A DNA stretch of 64,000 bases from Paenibacillaceae bacterium (GTDB taxonomy: Bacteria > Bacillota > Bacilli > Paenibacillales > Paenibacillaceae): contig CAAFUF010000012.1 in the NCBI GenBank assembly GCA_900766135.1, positions 10,443 through 74,442 on the forward strand, in the 5' to 3' direction. Both the position numbers and the translations under genes were made by a program. The notes below the pieces were generated by a model. It saw only the letters and a list, made by a program, of their open reading frames with translations. It ran no database searches and was not told the DNA's origin. This document shows positions 17,292 to 25,311 of this stretch, piece by piece; position 1 is the first letter of the stretch, and each line of letters starts with the position of its first letter.

Positions 17292-18213
17292 CGGAGCGGC
17301 GGTCCTTATCACGGGCGCCGGCGGTTTTACCGGCCGCCACGCCAGCCGCCGTTTCGCCGCCAAGGGATACAAGGTCTTTGCTTTAGTGAGAAACGAAGCC
17401 GGACTGCCTGCCATCGAAGAGGTAGAGTACCTCGTCTGCGATTTGACGGACAAAGCGGGGATTAAACGCATCATTGACCGGATCCGGCCGCAGTACGTGC
17501 TGCATTTGGGAGGCAAGAACTCGGTGCCGGAATCCTGGTCCGAGCCGCTCCTTTATATCGAAAGCAATGTCATGACGACCCTGTACCTGCTGGATGCCCT
17601 GCAGGCTTGCGGCTTGGGGGAGACTCGCATTCTCGTTGCCGGTTCTCGCCTCAAATTCGGACTTGAGCGGCCGCTTCGTCCGACCCACCCTTACGGGTTG
17701 AGCAAATCGCTGCAGGAGGCGGCCGCATTGGCTTGGGGAAGCTTATTTCGTCTCGGCGTGATGATCGCCGAACCGGGCAACTTGATCGGGGCTGGGCCGT
17801 CCACGGGGATCTGCTCTTTGCTCGCCCGGCATATCGTCCGCTTGGAGCGGGGGGAGTCCCCTCCCCCCTTCCTGTTGTCCCCGGCGGATGCCCGGCGCGA
17901 TTTCCTCGACGTGCGCGACGCGGTGGACGCTTATGAATTACTGCTGCGTAAAGGCGAGGTGGGCGAGGCGTATCCGGTTTGCTCGGGGCGGGAGCGGAGC
18001 TTGGCCGAGCTGGCGGAGGATATCTCGCACCTGACGAAAACGGCGGATTTGAAGATACAGATCGGCACCTCGTCAGGAGACGAGGCGATCCTGCGAGCCG
18101 AACCGCTCCTTCCCCAAGCGCTTTGGTCTCTGGGGTGGCGAGCCGGCCTGGCCTGGGAACAATCATTGCAGGAGGTACTGGATTATTTTCGCAAGGAGGG
18201 AACCGCATCCTGA
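17284..18213 (+). CDS. NAD-dependent epimerase/dehydratase (extended SDR)
   Basis: This 309-residue protein has GAGGFTG at 11-17, and the catalytic Y137-x3-K141 in HPYGLSK. The usual Ser-rich catalytic stretch is present as VAGSRLKFGLE. The overall pattern (YIESNVMTTLYLLDAL, EPGNLIGAGPSTGI, DARRDFLDVRDAVDAYELLL) is that of GDP-mannose dehydratase, GalE and RmlB relatives. Substrate cannot be fixed from sequence. It overlaps the neighbours on both sides, so the 14394-18923 stretch is a tightly coupled unit that makes and uses one or more deoxy-HexNAc sugars. Confidence 0.82.
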   Translation: MGDGAAVLITGAGGFTGRHASRRFAAKGYKVFALVRNEAGLPAIEEVEYLVCDLTDKAGIKRIIDRIRPQYVLHLGGKNSVPESWSEPLLYIESNVMTTLYLLDALQACGLGETRILVAGSRLKFGLERPLRPTHPYGLSKSLQEAAALAWGSLFRLGVMIAEPGNLIGAGPSTGICSLLARHIVRLERGESPPPFLLSPADARRDFLDVRDAVDAYELLLRKGEVGEAYPVCSGRERSLAELAEDISHLTKTADLKIQIGTSSGDEAILRAEPLLPQALWSLGWRAGLAWEQSLQEVLDYFRKEGTAS

Positions 18214-18923
18214 TGAATCCACGCGTCAGTATCATTATTCCGTTTTACAACTGTCCGTATATCGAACAGGCGGTGCAAAGCGCCCTGAATCAAACGTACC
18301 CGCATACGGAGATCATCGTCGTCGATGACGGTTCGACCGTCCACGCGGAGCGGCTCGCTCCTTACCGCGGGCACATTTACTATCTGGGCAAAGCCAACGG
18401 TGGAACGGCCTCCGCCCTAAACCACGGAATCCGCCATGCATCTGGGGAATATGTCGCCTGGCTCAGCTCGGACGATCTGTTTGCGCCGGAGAAGGTCGCG
18501 GTTCAGTTGAATTTCATGCGCGAGCAGGGCGCTGAGATATCGCATACCAACTTCCATTATATCGATGAGTATGGACGGGTCACCCAATACAATGCCGGTA
18601 TGCAGCCGCTGGGGATGCGGGAACTGGCTAATACGTTATACGCCGGCAATCCGGTCAATGGCTGCACCGTGATGATTCGCCGCAGCCTGATCGAGCGCGT
18701 CGGTTTGTTTGATGAAGCCCTGCCTTATACCCACGATTACGATTTATGGCACCGGGTGATGCTGTCCCGCGCCGCATTTCCTTATTTGAACGTGCCATTG
18801 GTATCCTATCGGCGCCATTCGGGGATGGGGACGCTGCGCCATCAGGCGGCTATTTCGGCGGAGATCGCATTTATCCAGAGCCGCTACCGGGACGCGCTGA
18901 CCCATCTGATCGCCACTTCTTAG
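18213..18923 (+). CDS. GT2 family glycosyltransferase
   Basis: This 236-residue GT-A enzyme has VSIIIPFYNCPYIEQAV, IIVVDDGST, LGKANGGTASALNHGI, a SSDDLF site in the place of DxD, and HDYDLWHRVM, which is typical of GT2 proteins that transfer GlcNAc- or Gal-type sugars. The open frame extends further upstream, but the ATG at 18213 shares a base with the previous stop and has AAGGAGGG before it. It ends the operon that starts with the epimerase genes. No membrane segment is present. Confidence 0.88.
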   Translation: MNPRVSIIIPFYNCPYIEQAVQSALNQTYPHTEIIVVDDGSTVHAERLAPYRGHIYYLGKANGGTASALNHGIRHASGEYVAWLSSDDLFAPEKVAVQLNFMREQGAEISHTNFHYIDEYGRVTQYNAGMQPLGMRELANTLYAGNPVNGCTVMIRRSLIERVGLFDEALPYTHDYDLWHRVMLSRAAFPYLNVPLVSYRRHSGMGTLRHQAAISAEIAFIQSRYRDALTHLIATS

Positions 18924-18987
18924 TGCAGGAAGCCGGGCCTCTCTTGGCAAGAGACAAAATAAGCGGCTATCTTGATCAAGTTGTCTA

Positions 18988-19016
18988 TACCAAAACCGTG
19001 CCTTGATCATAACCTG
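18988..19016 (+). promoter_or_regulatory. Candidate sigma-K promoter
   Basis: TACC, then 16 bases, then CATAACCTG. This differs from the sigma-K -10 pattern only in the last base, as do two other candidates here. It lies 32 bases upstream of the small putative surface-protein gene. Confidence 0.4.
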
Positions 19017-19047
19017 TACTAGATTACAAGAAGGTGGTGATTAAGAG

Positions 19048-19455
19048 ATGGGTGTCTTTCTTGATGCCAGAAGCTCCGTGAACTCCAACCAGCCCGGTTT
19101 CCCGGGAACACCGCTGACGGATACTCCCGCTTTGTTCGGGATCATCGGCCTGCAGACGCAAAACGTTCCGAATCCGATCGTCATTCTGTCAGGTTCCATA
19201 GGGATTCTGGGAGACGTCGGCGATACGTTTACGGTCGAAATCGTCCGCGGTGCGACGTACGCTCCTGCCAATGTCATCTACACGCTCGACGGCGTCGTCA
19301 GCAACGCTGTGTCCACGGAAGTCACGTCTTTCGTAGCTGCCGATTTGCTAGCTCCGGCTGCTCCAGAAACCGTATATACGTCTTTTATCTCCGGGGCAAC
19401 AACGGCAATCCGCAACGGTCCGGAATCCTTTATTGGCATTGCCCAACAGGGTTAG
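19048..19455 (+). CDS. Small putative spore surface protein (possible glycan acceptor)
   Basis: I do not recognise this 135-residue protein. It lacks a signal peptide. After a start rich in Ser, Asn and Pro (SSVNSNQPGFPGTPLTDTP) it is dominated by beta-branched residues and Gly, with ILSGSIGILGDVGDTFTVEI and repeated Thr/Ser, resembling the beta-rich outer domains of exosporium or crust proteins. It has an unusually strong ribosome site (AGAAGGTGGTGA), a sigma-K-like promoter candidate and its own terminator. It is the only small non-enzyme gene in this half of the locus, so it could be the structural protein that the glycosyltransferases modify. That role is inference. Confidence 0.65.
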   Translation: MGVFLDARSSVNSNQPGFPGTPLTDTPALFGIIGLQTQNVPNPIVILSGSIGILGDVGDTFTVEIVRGATYAPANVIYTLDGVVSNAVSTEVTSFVAADLLAPAAPETVYTSFISGATTAIRNGPESFIGIAQQG

Positions 19456-19465
19456 GTTATGCCCA

Positions 19466-19500
19466 GAAAACCTGCCTCGGGGTGTCCCGGGCAGGTTTTC
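19466..19500 (+). terminator. Rho-independent terminator
   Basis: An 11-bp perfect stem gaaaacctgcc/ggcaggttttc with an inner tcggg/cccg pairing closes the small gene. The T run is short. Confidence 0.75.
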
Positions 19501-19544
19501 TGCTAAATCGAATATTCGACCTCGACAGAAAAGGACTTGAAGGG

Positions 19545-20474
19545 ATGAAGCGCCTAAAAATCTTGTTCGTGACGAAGGATTTCAGTCAATATCTGGAACG
19601 AAATTTTCATTACCTGCAGTTGGAACTGCGAAAACATGCCGATTTGGCATTGGATTATAGGGGTGGGGAGGTACAGGCGATTCTTCGGCGGGCTCCCTTT
19701 CAGCCCGATTTCGTTCTGTTTAACGATATGTTTCATGCCTCCTATTGCCCTCCGGTTCATGGGTTTGCGCAATTGAAGTTGCCTTGGGGCATGATCATGC
19801 ATGATCTTCACGCCAAGAGCGAGCAGCGACGAGAGTTCCTGAGACGGTTTCCTTCGGCGAACATCTTTACGATGTACCGGCAAGCGTTCCGGGAGCGGTA
19901 CCCCGAGTTCAAGGGAAGTCTGCACTGGCTCCCCCATTTCGTGGAGCCTACCGTGTTTAGGGATTATCGCCGCCGGAAAAATATCGACGTCCTGCTCATG
20001 GGAGCGTCCAACCCGAAGATCTACCCGCTTCGCCATAAGATGAAGACGGCCCTGACCGGGTATCCCGGCTTCGTATCCCATAACCACCCCGGTTATACGA
20101 ACTTCGGATCCGATGCGCAGGCGTTCGTGGCGCGCGGCTTTGCGCTTGAAGTGAACCGGGCCAAGATTTTCCTGACCTGCGATTCGATCCACCATTATCC
20201 GCTGCGTAAGTACTTTGAAGTGCCGGCTTGCAACACACTGCTGCTAGCCACCGACAACGCTGACTTGCGCGCGCTCGGGTTCAGGTCGGGCGTACATTAT
20301 GTAGACGTAACGGAGCGGGATTTTATGGCCAAAATTCATTTCTATCTGCATCCGAACAACGAATCGCTGCGGTCCAAGATCAGCCGGCAAGGCTATGTGT
20401 TCGTCCGGGAGAAACATTCGACTTCCGTCCGTACCTTGCAGCTTCTCCAGATGATCGGTTCCATCGTCGAATAA
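19545..20474 (+). CDS. CgeB-like glycosyltransferase
   Basis: This 309-residue protein is a distant relative of the CgeB pair at 10.6-12.8 kb. It starts with MKRLKILFVTKDFS, contains FVLFNDMFHASYCPP, WGMIMHDLHAKSEQRREFL, LHWLPHFVEPTVF, a DVLLMGASNPKIYPLRHKM block and LRKYFEVPACNTLLLATDNADL, the ordered landmarks of CgeB-like GT-B enzymes. It lacks the GX3 tag and basic tails. The start at 19545 was chosen for its AAGG sequence and the family beginning; no better site lies upstream. It may be expressed with the next genes. Confidence 0.78.
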   Translation: MKRLKILFVTKDFSQYLERNFHYLQLELRKHADLALDYRGGEVQAILRRAPFQPDFVLFNDMFHASYCPPVHGFAQLKLPWGMIMHDLHAKSEQRREFLRRFPSANIFTMYRQAFRERYPEFKGSLHWLPHFVEPTVFRDYRRRKNIDVLLMGASNPKIYPLRHKMKTALTGYPGFVSHNHPGYTNFGSDAQAFVARGFALEVNRAKIFLTCDSIHHYPLRKYFEVPACNTLLLATDNADLRALGFRSGVHYVDVTERDFMAKIHFYLHPNNESLRSKISRQGYVFVREKHSTSVRTLQLLQMIGSIVE

Positions 20475-20545
20475 TTTCCGCCAAGGCGAAAAAAGTGCAA
20501 GGATCGTCCTTATGATCAAACTTCATGCGAAAGGGGAGATGAATT

Positions 20546-21853
20546 TTGTCACGGATCATCGCCATCGTCGGTATGGGCTATGTCGGTCTGCCTTTGGCCG
20601 AAACGTATCTGGACCAGGGTTTTCGCGTCATCGGCCTCGACAAGGACGAAGAGAAATTGCGGCTTTTGCGAGCGGGACACAGTTACATCGCGGACGTTCC
20701 CGACGAGAAGATCAAACGATATGCCGATACCCAACAGTTGACGGTCACTTCGGACTTTGGCGGGATTGCGGGCGCAGAAGCGGTCATTATTTGCGTACCG
20801 ACCCCGTTGACGGATCAACACGTCCCGGACATGACCTACCTGATCGATGCCGCGGAAAAAATCGGGGAGCATCTACAGCCCGGGCAGTTGGTCGCGTTGG
20901 AAAGCTCTACTTACCCCGGAACTACCCGGGAAGTGATTTTGCCGCTTCTGCAAAAAAGCGGTCTTACCCCGGGGACGGACTTTTTCGTCGGGTTTTCACC
21001 GGAACGGGTGAATCCCGGAAGCCGCCGTTACCCGCTGCGGGATATTCCCAAGCTCGTCAGCGGCATCACCGCCGCTTGCACGGATCGGATGGAGGAACTC
21101 TATCGCGCGGCTTTCCGAACCGTCGTGCGGGTTTCCTCGACGGAAACGGCCGAAATGGCCAAACTGCTGGAAAACACCTTCCGCTTCGTGAATATTTCCT
21201 TCATCAATGAATTCGCTTTGCTCTGTGATCAATTGGGAATCAACGTTTGGGAGGTCGTAGAGGCCGCCTCTTCCAAGCCGTTCGGATTTAAGGCGTTTTA
21301 TCCCGGTCCCGGCGTCGGCGGACATTGCATCCCGGTAGATCCGATCTACTTGCAATGGAAAGCGCGGCAGTTGGGGATGGCCAGCTCGTTTATCGAGATC
21401 AGCTCGCGGATTAACCGCGAGATGCCGGCGTACATCGTTTCCCGCTTGCAGGACGAATTGAACGATGCCTCTCTCGCCGGCAAGCGGATTTTGGTGGTTG
21501 GCATCACGTTTAAAGAGGATGTCGCCGATATCCGCGAATCCAGCGTGATCGAGTTGATCCGGCTGCTGTTGGCCGCAGGGGCGAAAGTCGATTATCACGA
21601 CCCGCTGATTCCGGAGGTTACGATCGGCGGCGTGAAGCTGCATTCGGTGGCGTTGAACGAGGAGCGGTTGGCTTCTTCGGACGGCGTGGTTCTGGCGGTC
21701 CATCACCGCGGTTTGCCGCTGAAGGATATTATGGAGCATGCGCCGTTCGTCTTCGATACGCGAAACGCAGCCGCCGGCATTCAAGGCAAAGCGCGGGTCG
21801 TTATGCTGGGAGGCGGAAATTCAGGATCCGCACGAAACGGAATTTCGCGATGA
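20546..21853 (+). CDS. Nucleotide-sugar dehydrogenase (WecC/WbpA-type)
   Basis: This 435-residue enzyme oxidises a UDP-sugar at C6 to the uronic acid in two NAD steps. Motifs are IVGMGYVGLPLA, VPTPLTDQHVPDMTYL, ESSTYPGTTREV, GFSPERVNPG, AEMAKLLENTFRFVNISFINE and the active-site Cys261 in GVGGHCIPVDP. The pattern fits UDP-GlcNAc or UDP-ManNAc dehydrogenases (WbpA, WecC) better than plain UDP-glucose dehydrogenase. The start is TTG behind AAGGGGAG. Together with the 2-epimerase at 14.4 kb it could make UDP-ManNAcA. The last 25 residues are a non-conserved tail. Confidence 0.88.
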   Translation: MSRIIAIVGMGYVGLPLAETYLDQGFRVIGLDKDEEKLRLLRAGHSYIADVPDEKIKRYADTQQLTVTSDFGGIAGAEAVIICVPTPLTDQHVPDMTYLIDAAEKIGEHLQPGQLVALESSTYPGTTREVILPLLQKSGLTPGTDFFVGFSPERVNPGSRRYPLRDIPKLVSGITAACTDRMEELYRAAFRTVVRVSSTETAEMAKLLENTFRFVNISFINEFALLCDQLGINVWEVVEAASSKPFGFKAFYPGPGVGGHCIPVDPIYLQWKARQLGMASSFIEISSRINREMPAYIVSRLQDELNDASLAGKRILVVGITFKEDVADIRESSVIELIRLLLAAGAKVDYHDPLIPEVTIGGVKLHSVALNEERLASSDGVVLAVHHRGLPLKDIMEHAPFVFDTRNAAAGIQGKARVVMLGGGNSGSARNGISR

Positions 21854-21880
21854 ATCTAGTTACGAAAGGAAGGTAAACAG

Positions 21881-22867
21881 ATGTTCAGAGACAAAACCGT
21901 TTTAATTACCGGAGGTACCGGATCCTGGGGGAAAATGTTGACAAGGAGGTTGCTGCAGGAGGGGCCGAGGGAAATCCGCATTTTCTCGAGAAACGAATAT
22001 GCCCAGGTTTTGATGCAGCGGGAATTTAGCGGGCATGCCTCCTTGCGCTACCTGATCGGCGATGTCCGTGACTACGCTGCGGTGGAGGCTGCTTGCAAGG
22101 GAGTCGACTATGTCTTTCATCTTGCTGCGCTGAAACATGTGCCGGTTTGCGAATTCCAGCCGGAGGAAGCGCTCAAGACCAACGTGCTCGGAACGGAAAA
22201 CATCATTCGGGCGAGTATCGTGCATAAAGTTATCAAAGTGATCGACGTGTCCACCGACAAAGCGGTAGACCCGACGAATACGTACGGAATGACCAAAGCC
22301 ATCGGGGAGAAGCTGATGATCCGGGCGAACGATTTAAGCGAACATACCCGGTTTACTTGCATTCGCGGGGGGAACGTGCTTGGGACCAACGGTAGCGTCG
22401 TCCCGCTGTTCATCAACCAGCTGCGGGAGGGGAAAGATTTGACCCTTACGGTTCGGGAAATGACTCGTTTCTTCCTGACCTTGTCCCAGGCGATCGATCT
22501 GCTCCTCAAAGCGGCCTCGACGGCGATTGGCGGGGAAACGTTCGTCATGAAAATGAAGGCTTGCCGCATCGCCGATATCGCCGAGGTACTTGCGGAGCAT
22601 TATCTCGGACATAGCGTCCCTGTGAAGGAAATCGGTATTCGCCCCGGGGAAAAGCTTCATGAGGTTTTAGTCTCCCGGTACGAAGCTCCCTATACGTTGA
22701 AATATAGCGATCAATATTACGTCATCCTTCCTCCCGGCTCCAAGGAGCTTATGTCCCATTATTCCAATCTCCCGCGCGATCTGTTCTCCGAGTACCACTC
22801 CAATGCGTCATTGCTCGATAAAGCGGAGGTTGCCGAGTTGTTGCGGGAGGGAGGGTTCCTGAACTGA
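21881..22867 (+). CDS. UDP-HexNAc 4,6-dehydratase-like SDR enzyme, second copy
   Basis: This 328-residue protein is a paralogue of the enzyme at 15478-16464. It has GGTGSWG at 11-17, AALKHVPVC, STDKA at 124-128 and YGMTK at 135-139, then CIRGGNVLGTNGSVVPL and PGEKLHEVLVSRYE. The two are clearly similar over their whole length but not recently copied, as their third codon positions and many residues differ. This copy follows the UDP-sugar dehydrogenase and precedes a glycosyltransferase, so it may supply a different deoxy-sugar. Confidence 0.87.
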   Translation: MFRDKTVLITGGTGSWGKMLTRRLLQEGPREIRIFSRNEYAQVLMQREFSGHASLRYLIGDVRDYAAVEAACKGVDYVFHLAALKHVPVCEFQPEEALKTNVLGTENIIRASIVHKVIKVIDVSTDKAVDPTNTYGMTKAIGEKLMIRANDLSEHTRFTCIRGGNVLGTNGSVVPLFINQLREGKDLTLTVREMTRFFLTLSQAIDLLLKAASTAIGGETFVMKMKACRIADIAEVLAEHYLGHSVPVKEIGIRPGEKLHEVLVSRYEAPYTLKYSDQYYVILPPGSKELMSHYSNLPRDLFSEYHSNASLLDKAEVAELLREGGFLN

Positions 22868-22884
22868 TTACCGTCAGCTTATGT

Positions 22885-23955
22885 ATGATCGTCAAAAACG
22901 AAGAGGCTCGTTTACCCGAGTGCCTCGGGTCCGTGGCCGGTTTAGCGGACGAAATCGTGATTGTCGATACGGGATCGACCGACCGCACCAAGGAGGTGGC
23001 CGCGGAATTGGGGGCCAAGGTCTTCGATTTCGCCTGGCAGGAGGACTTTGCAGCCGCAAGGAATTTCGCTTTTTCCTTGGCAACCTGCGATTACATCCTC
23101 TGGATGGATGCCGACGATATTTTCACCGAACCCAACCGCACCAAGCTTCTTCAGTTAAAGCAAGAATTGACTTCCGATATCGATGCGGTCCTGATGAATT
23201 ATGTGCTCCGCGAACAGGAGCAGACCGGAGAGGCTTTAGCCTTCACGCGGCGGAACCGTTTGGTCAAGCGAAGCCGGAACTTTCGCTGGATCGGGATCGT
23301 CCACGAGTATCTGGACGTCGCGGGCGGGAAACAGCTCTTGACGGATATCGCCGTGACCCATCGCGGAGGCGAGGGCCATTCCGGACGGAATCTTCGGATC
23401 ATCGAACATTATTTGGCATCCGGCGGCGTCCTGGAAGGGCGCTTGCGCTTCCATTTGGCTTGTGAATTGGCCGATTGCGGGCGATATGAGGAGGCGGCAC
23501 GGCATTTCGCGGAGTTCCTCCTCGATCCCAAGGCAAACCGGGATGATCAGGTTTTGGCTTGTGCCCGTTTAGCCGACTGCTACGGGCATTTGGGACGCGA
23601 ACGGGAGAAGCTGGAAGTCTTGCTGCAATCGTTCCGATTTGATATTCCGCAGCCGGAGACCTGCTGTGCCGTCGGCAAATGCATGGAAGACCGTCAGGAG
23701 TGGGCCATGGCCGCATATTGGTATGTTCAGGCGCTGCAGAATGCAAACGCCGGCAGCTGGACGGCCATCGTACATGCGGCTTCCCGGACATGGCTTCCCC
23801 ATAGCCGGTTATGTCTGTGTTATGCCCGGCTTGGCCTTTTGGGCAAGGCCTATGAGCATAACCGGGAGGCGCTTCGTTATTTGCCGGACGATCCGGGTCT
23901 TCTTGAAAACGAAAAAAAACTGAAGTTGGCCTTGGAAGCGGCGTCTCCCCAATAG
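22885..23955 (+). CDS. GT2 glycosyltransferase with C-terminal TPR-like repeats
   Basis: From ATG 22885 this is 356 residues. It opens with MIVKNEEARLPECLGS, then IVIVDTGSTDRTKE, ARNFAFSLA and the metal-binding WMDADDIF, followed by RLVKRSRNFRWIGIVHEYL. The rest is TPR-like helices (RYEEAARHFAEFL, VLACARLADCYGHLGRE). It is the type of GT2-TPR protein that glycosylates proteins or peptides in Bacillus-like bacteria. Relatives start with a strand before MIVKNEE, and in-frame sequence here does encode it (ITVSLC). So the true start is probably a CTG at 22864 or ATT at 22867 behind GGAGGGAGG, overlapping the previous stop. Confidence 0.82.
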   Translation: MIVKNEEARLPECLGSVAGLADEIVIVDTGSTDRTKEVAAELGAKVFDFAWQEDFAAARNFAFSLATCDYILWMDADDIFTEPNRTKLLQLKQELTSDIDAVLMNYVLREQEQTGEALAFTRRNRLVKRSRNFRWIGIVHEYLDVAGGKQLLTDIAVTHRGGEGHSGRNLRIIEHYLASGGVLEGRLRFHLACELADCGRYEEAARHFAEFLLDPKANRDDQVLACARLADCYGHLGREREKLEVLLQSFRFDIPQPETCCAVGKCMEDRQEWAMAAYWYVQALQNANAGSWTAIVHAASRTWLPHSRLCLCYARLGLLGKAYEHNREALRYLPDDPGLLENEKKLKLALEAASPQ

Positions 23956-23984
23956 TATATGTATTTTTGTGAAAAAATTGCCGA

Positions 23985-24018
23985 CCAAAGAACCTCCAGC
24001 GACCTGGAGGTTCTTTGG
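23985..24018. terminator. Bidirectional terminator between convergent genes
   Basis: A perfect 15-bp stem (23985-23999 with 24004-24018) and a four-base loop lie between two genes that face each other. Confidence 0.85.
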
Positions 24019-24031
24019 CGTTATCTTTTGA

Positions 24032-25099
24032 CTATACCCCTAAACGTTTCAGCATCTGGAGGAACGAATCGGCATATTGCTGCGGCGACAACCACTGGTG
24101 GATATGCCGTTGTCCTGAACTGCGGATCTTCTCCCTCTGGGCGTAATGATCCATCAATTCCAACGCGCCGGCGACCGCTTGGCCCACTTGCGGATATGCG
24201 AAGAACTTGCCGGTTTCATTATGTTTAATAAAGAGACGAACGCCTTCCGAATCGGTGGTAAGAACGGGGCAGCGGCAAGCCAAAGCTTCGGCGACGGCAT
24301 ATCCGAAGCCTTCCAGGGAAGAGGTGGAGATCATCAGCCCCCCGGAATCGCCGACGCGCGACAAATAATAGGGCATTTCCCGGTTTGGCGTATTCGGGTA
24401 CAATTTGAGGCTGGATTGGAGTCCCAACCGGTTGACGTATTGCCAAAATGCGTTTTTGGTCTCCTCGGTCGGCAGTTGATAATCGAGAAACATCCATATT
24501 TCCGTTTTCGGACGCTGCCTGTGCAGTTCGGCGGCAATCTCGAGGAACAGATCCCAATTCTTGTTGGGCTCTAACCGTCCAACCCAAGCGATAATCGGTA
24601 CCGGGTATTTCGGCTGAACCTTGTAATGGAAATGCTGCGTATCCAGCGGATTCGGGAACACGAATTTGGGCAGCGTCGGGTAATGCAGGGAGGCCAGCTC
24701 AATCAGATGGGGAGTCGGCGGCATCAACGAGGCTTGGCAATGACTTAGGATTTCCCCTTTTCCTTCCAGCAGCGTTTGATTCGCTTCTTCCCGGGTTCCC
24801 AAGCCCTGAATCTCAAAAACAATCGGCTTCTGAAACCCGAGCCTACGCAGCTTTCCCGGCATCCAGTAATCCGAGGTTGCGACAACCGCATCATATTGCG
24901 GCAGGCGGTGAATCAGTTCGGCGTCCCCCGGCTCCACCATCACGGGAATGTTGGCCAACTGGGTATTCACGAGCCCCGACCCGGGTCGTAAGTACATAAT
25001 ATGGCCCTCGATGCCCTGGCTTTTCAGTGCATTGCACCGCAAGCGGTTTAAAGTCTCCACCCCTCCGCTCGGTACATAAAACGTAAACAGTACTTTCAT
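24032..25099 (-). CDS. GT4 family glycosyltransferase
   Basis: This 355-residue GT-B enzyme starts MKVLFTFYVPSGGVETLNR. It has the GT4 donor site with VGRLEPNKNWDLFLEIA, SSLEGFGYAVAEALACRCPVL with the E-x7-E pair, and a terminal helix LSPQQYADSFLQML. I chose the ATG at 25099 because AAGGGGTG lies upstream; a TTG two codons earlier is also open. It is convergent with the glycan operon and lies on its edge. Specificity unknown. Confidence 0.85.
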   Translation of the reverse strand: MKVLFTFYVPSGGVETLNRLRCNALKSQGIEGHIMYLRPGSGLVNTQLANIPVMVEPGDAELIHRLPQYDAVVATSDYWMPGKLRRLGFQKPIVFEIQGLGTREEANQTLLEGKGEILSHCQASLMPPTPHLIELASLHYPTLPKFVFPNPLDTQHFHYKVQPKYPVPIIAWVGRLEPNKNWDLFLEIAAELHRQRPKTEIWMFLDYQLPTEETKNAFWQYVNRLGLQSSLKLYPNTPNREMPYYLSRVGDSGGLMISTSSLEGFGYAVAEALACRCPVLTTDSEGVRLFIKHNETGKFFAYPQVGQAVAGALELMDHYAQREKIRSSGQRHIHQWLSPQQYADSFLQMLKRLGV

Positions 25100-25311
25100 G
25101 GGCAAGCACCCCTTGAGGTTATTAAGCGTCTTAGGATTAGTTTACGCGTTGCCAGAATCGGACGTGTGGGTTGATTTTACCTAGATACCGCCCGCCTTTA
25201 CGCAGGCGGTAGGTGGGTCGTTCGGTTATGTTTACCTGTATGACGACGACGGGAATTGGCGCATGATAAGTCCTGTTTCATCATTACTTATTACGGATGG
25301 AGGATGACTAC

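Noticed and set aside
20512..21210. Plus-strand frame of 232 residues overlapping the UDP-sugar dehydrogenase
   Set aside because: Shadow of the dehydrogenase, whose Rossmann and Cys motifs are intact.
22881..23465. Overlapping plus-strand frame of 194 residues inside the GT2-TPR gene
   Set aside because: Arg-rich, motif-free, and in a different frame from the clear glycosyltransferase.
25186..25211. Inverted repeat taccgcc/ggcggta upstream of the yhcN-like gene
   Set aside because: No T run, no consensus fit to a riboswitch or known operator; too little to call.
25238..25268. GTATG-N19-CATGATA as sigma-G promoter for the yhcN-like gene
   Set aside because: Spacer is one or two bases long for sigma-G and the -10 deviates; plausible but not supported enough.
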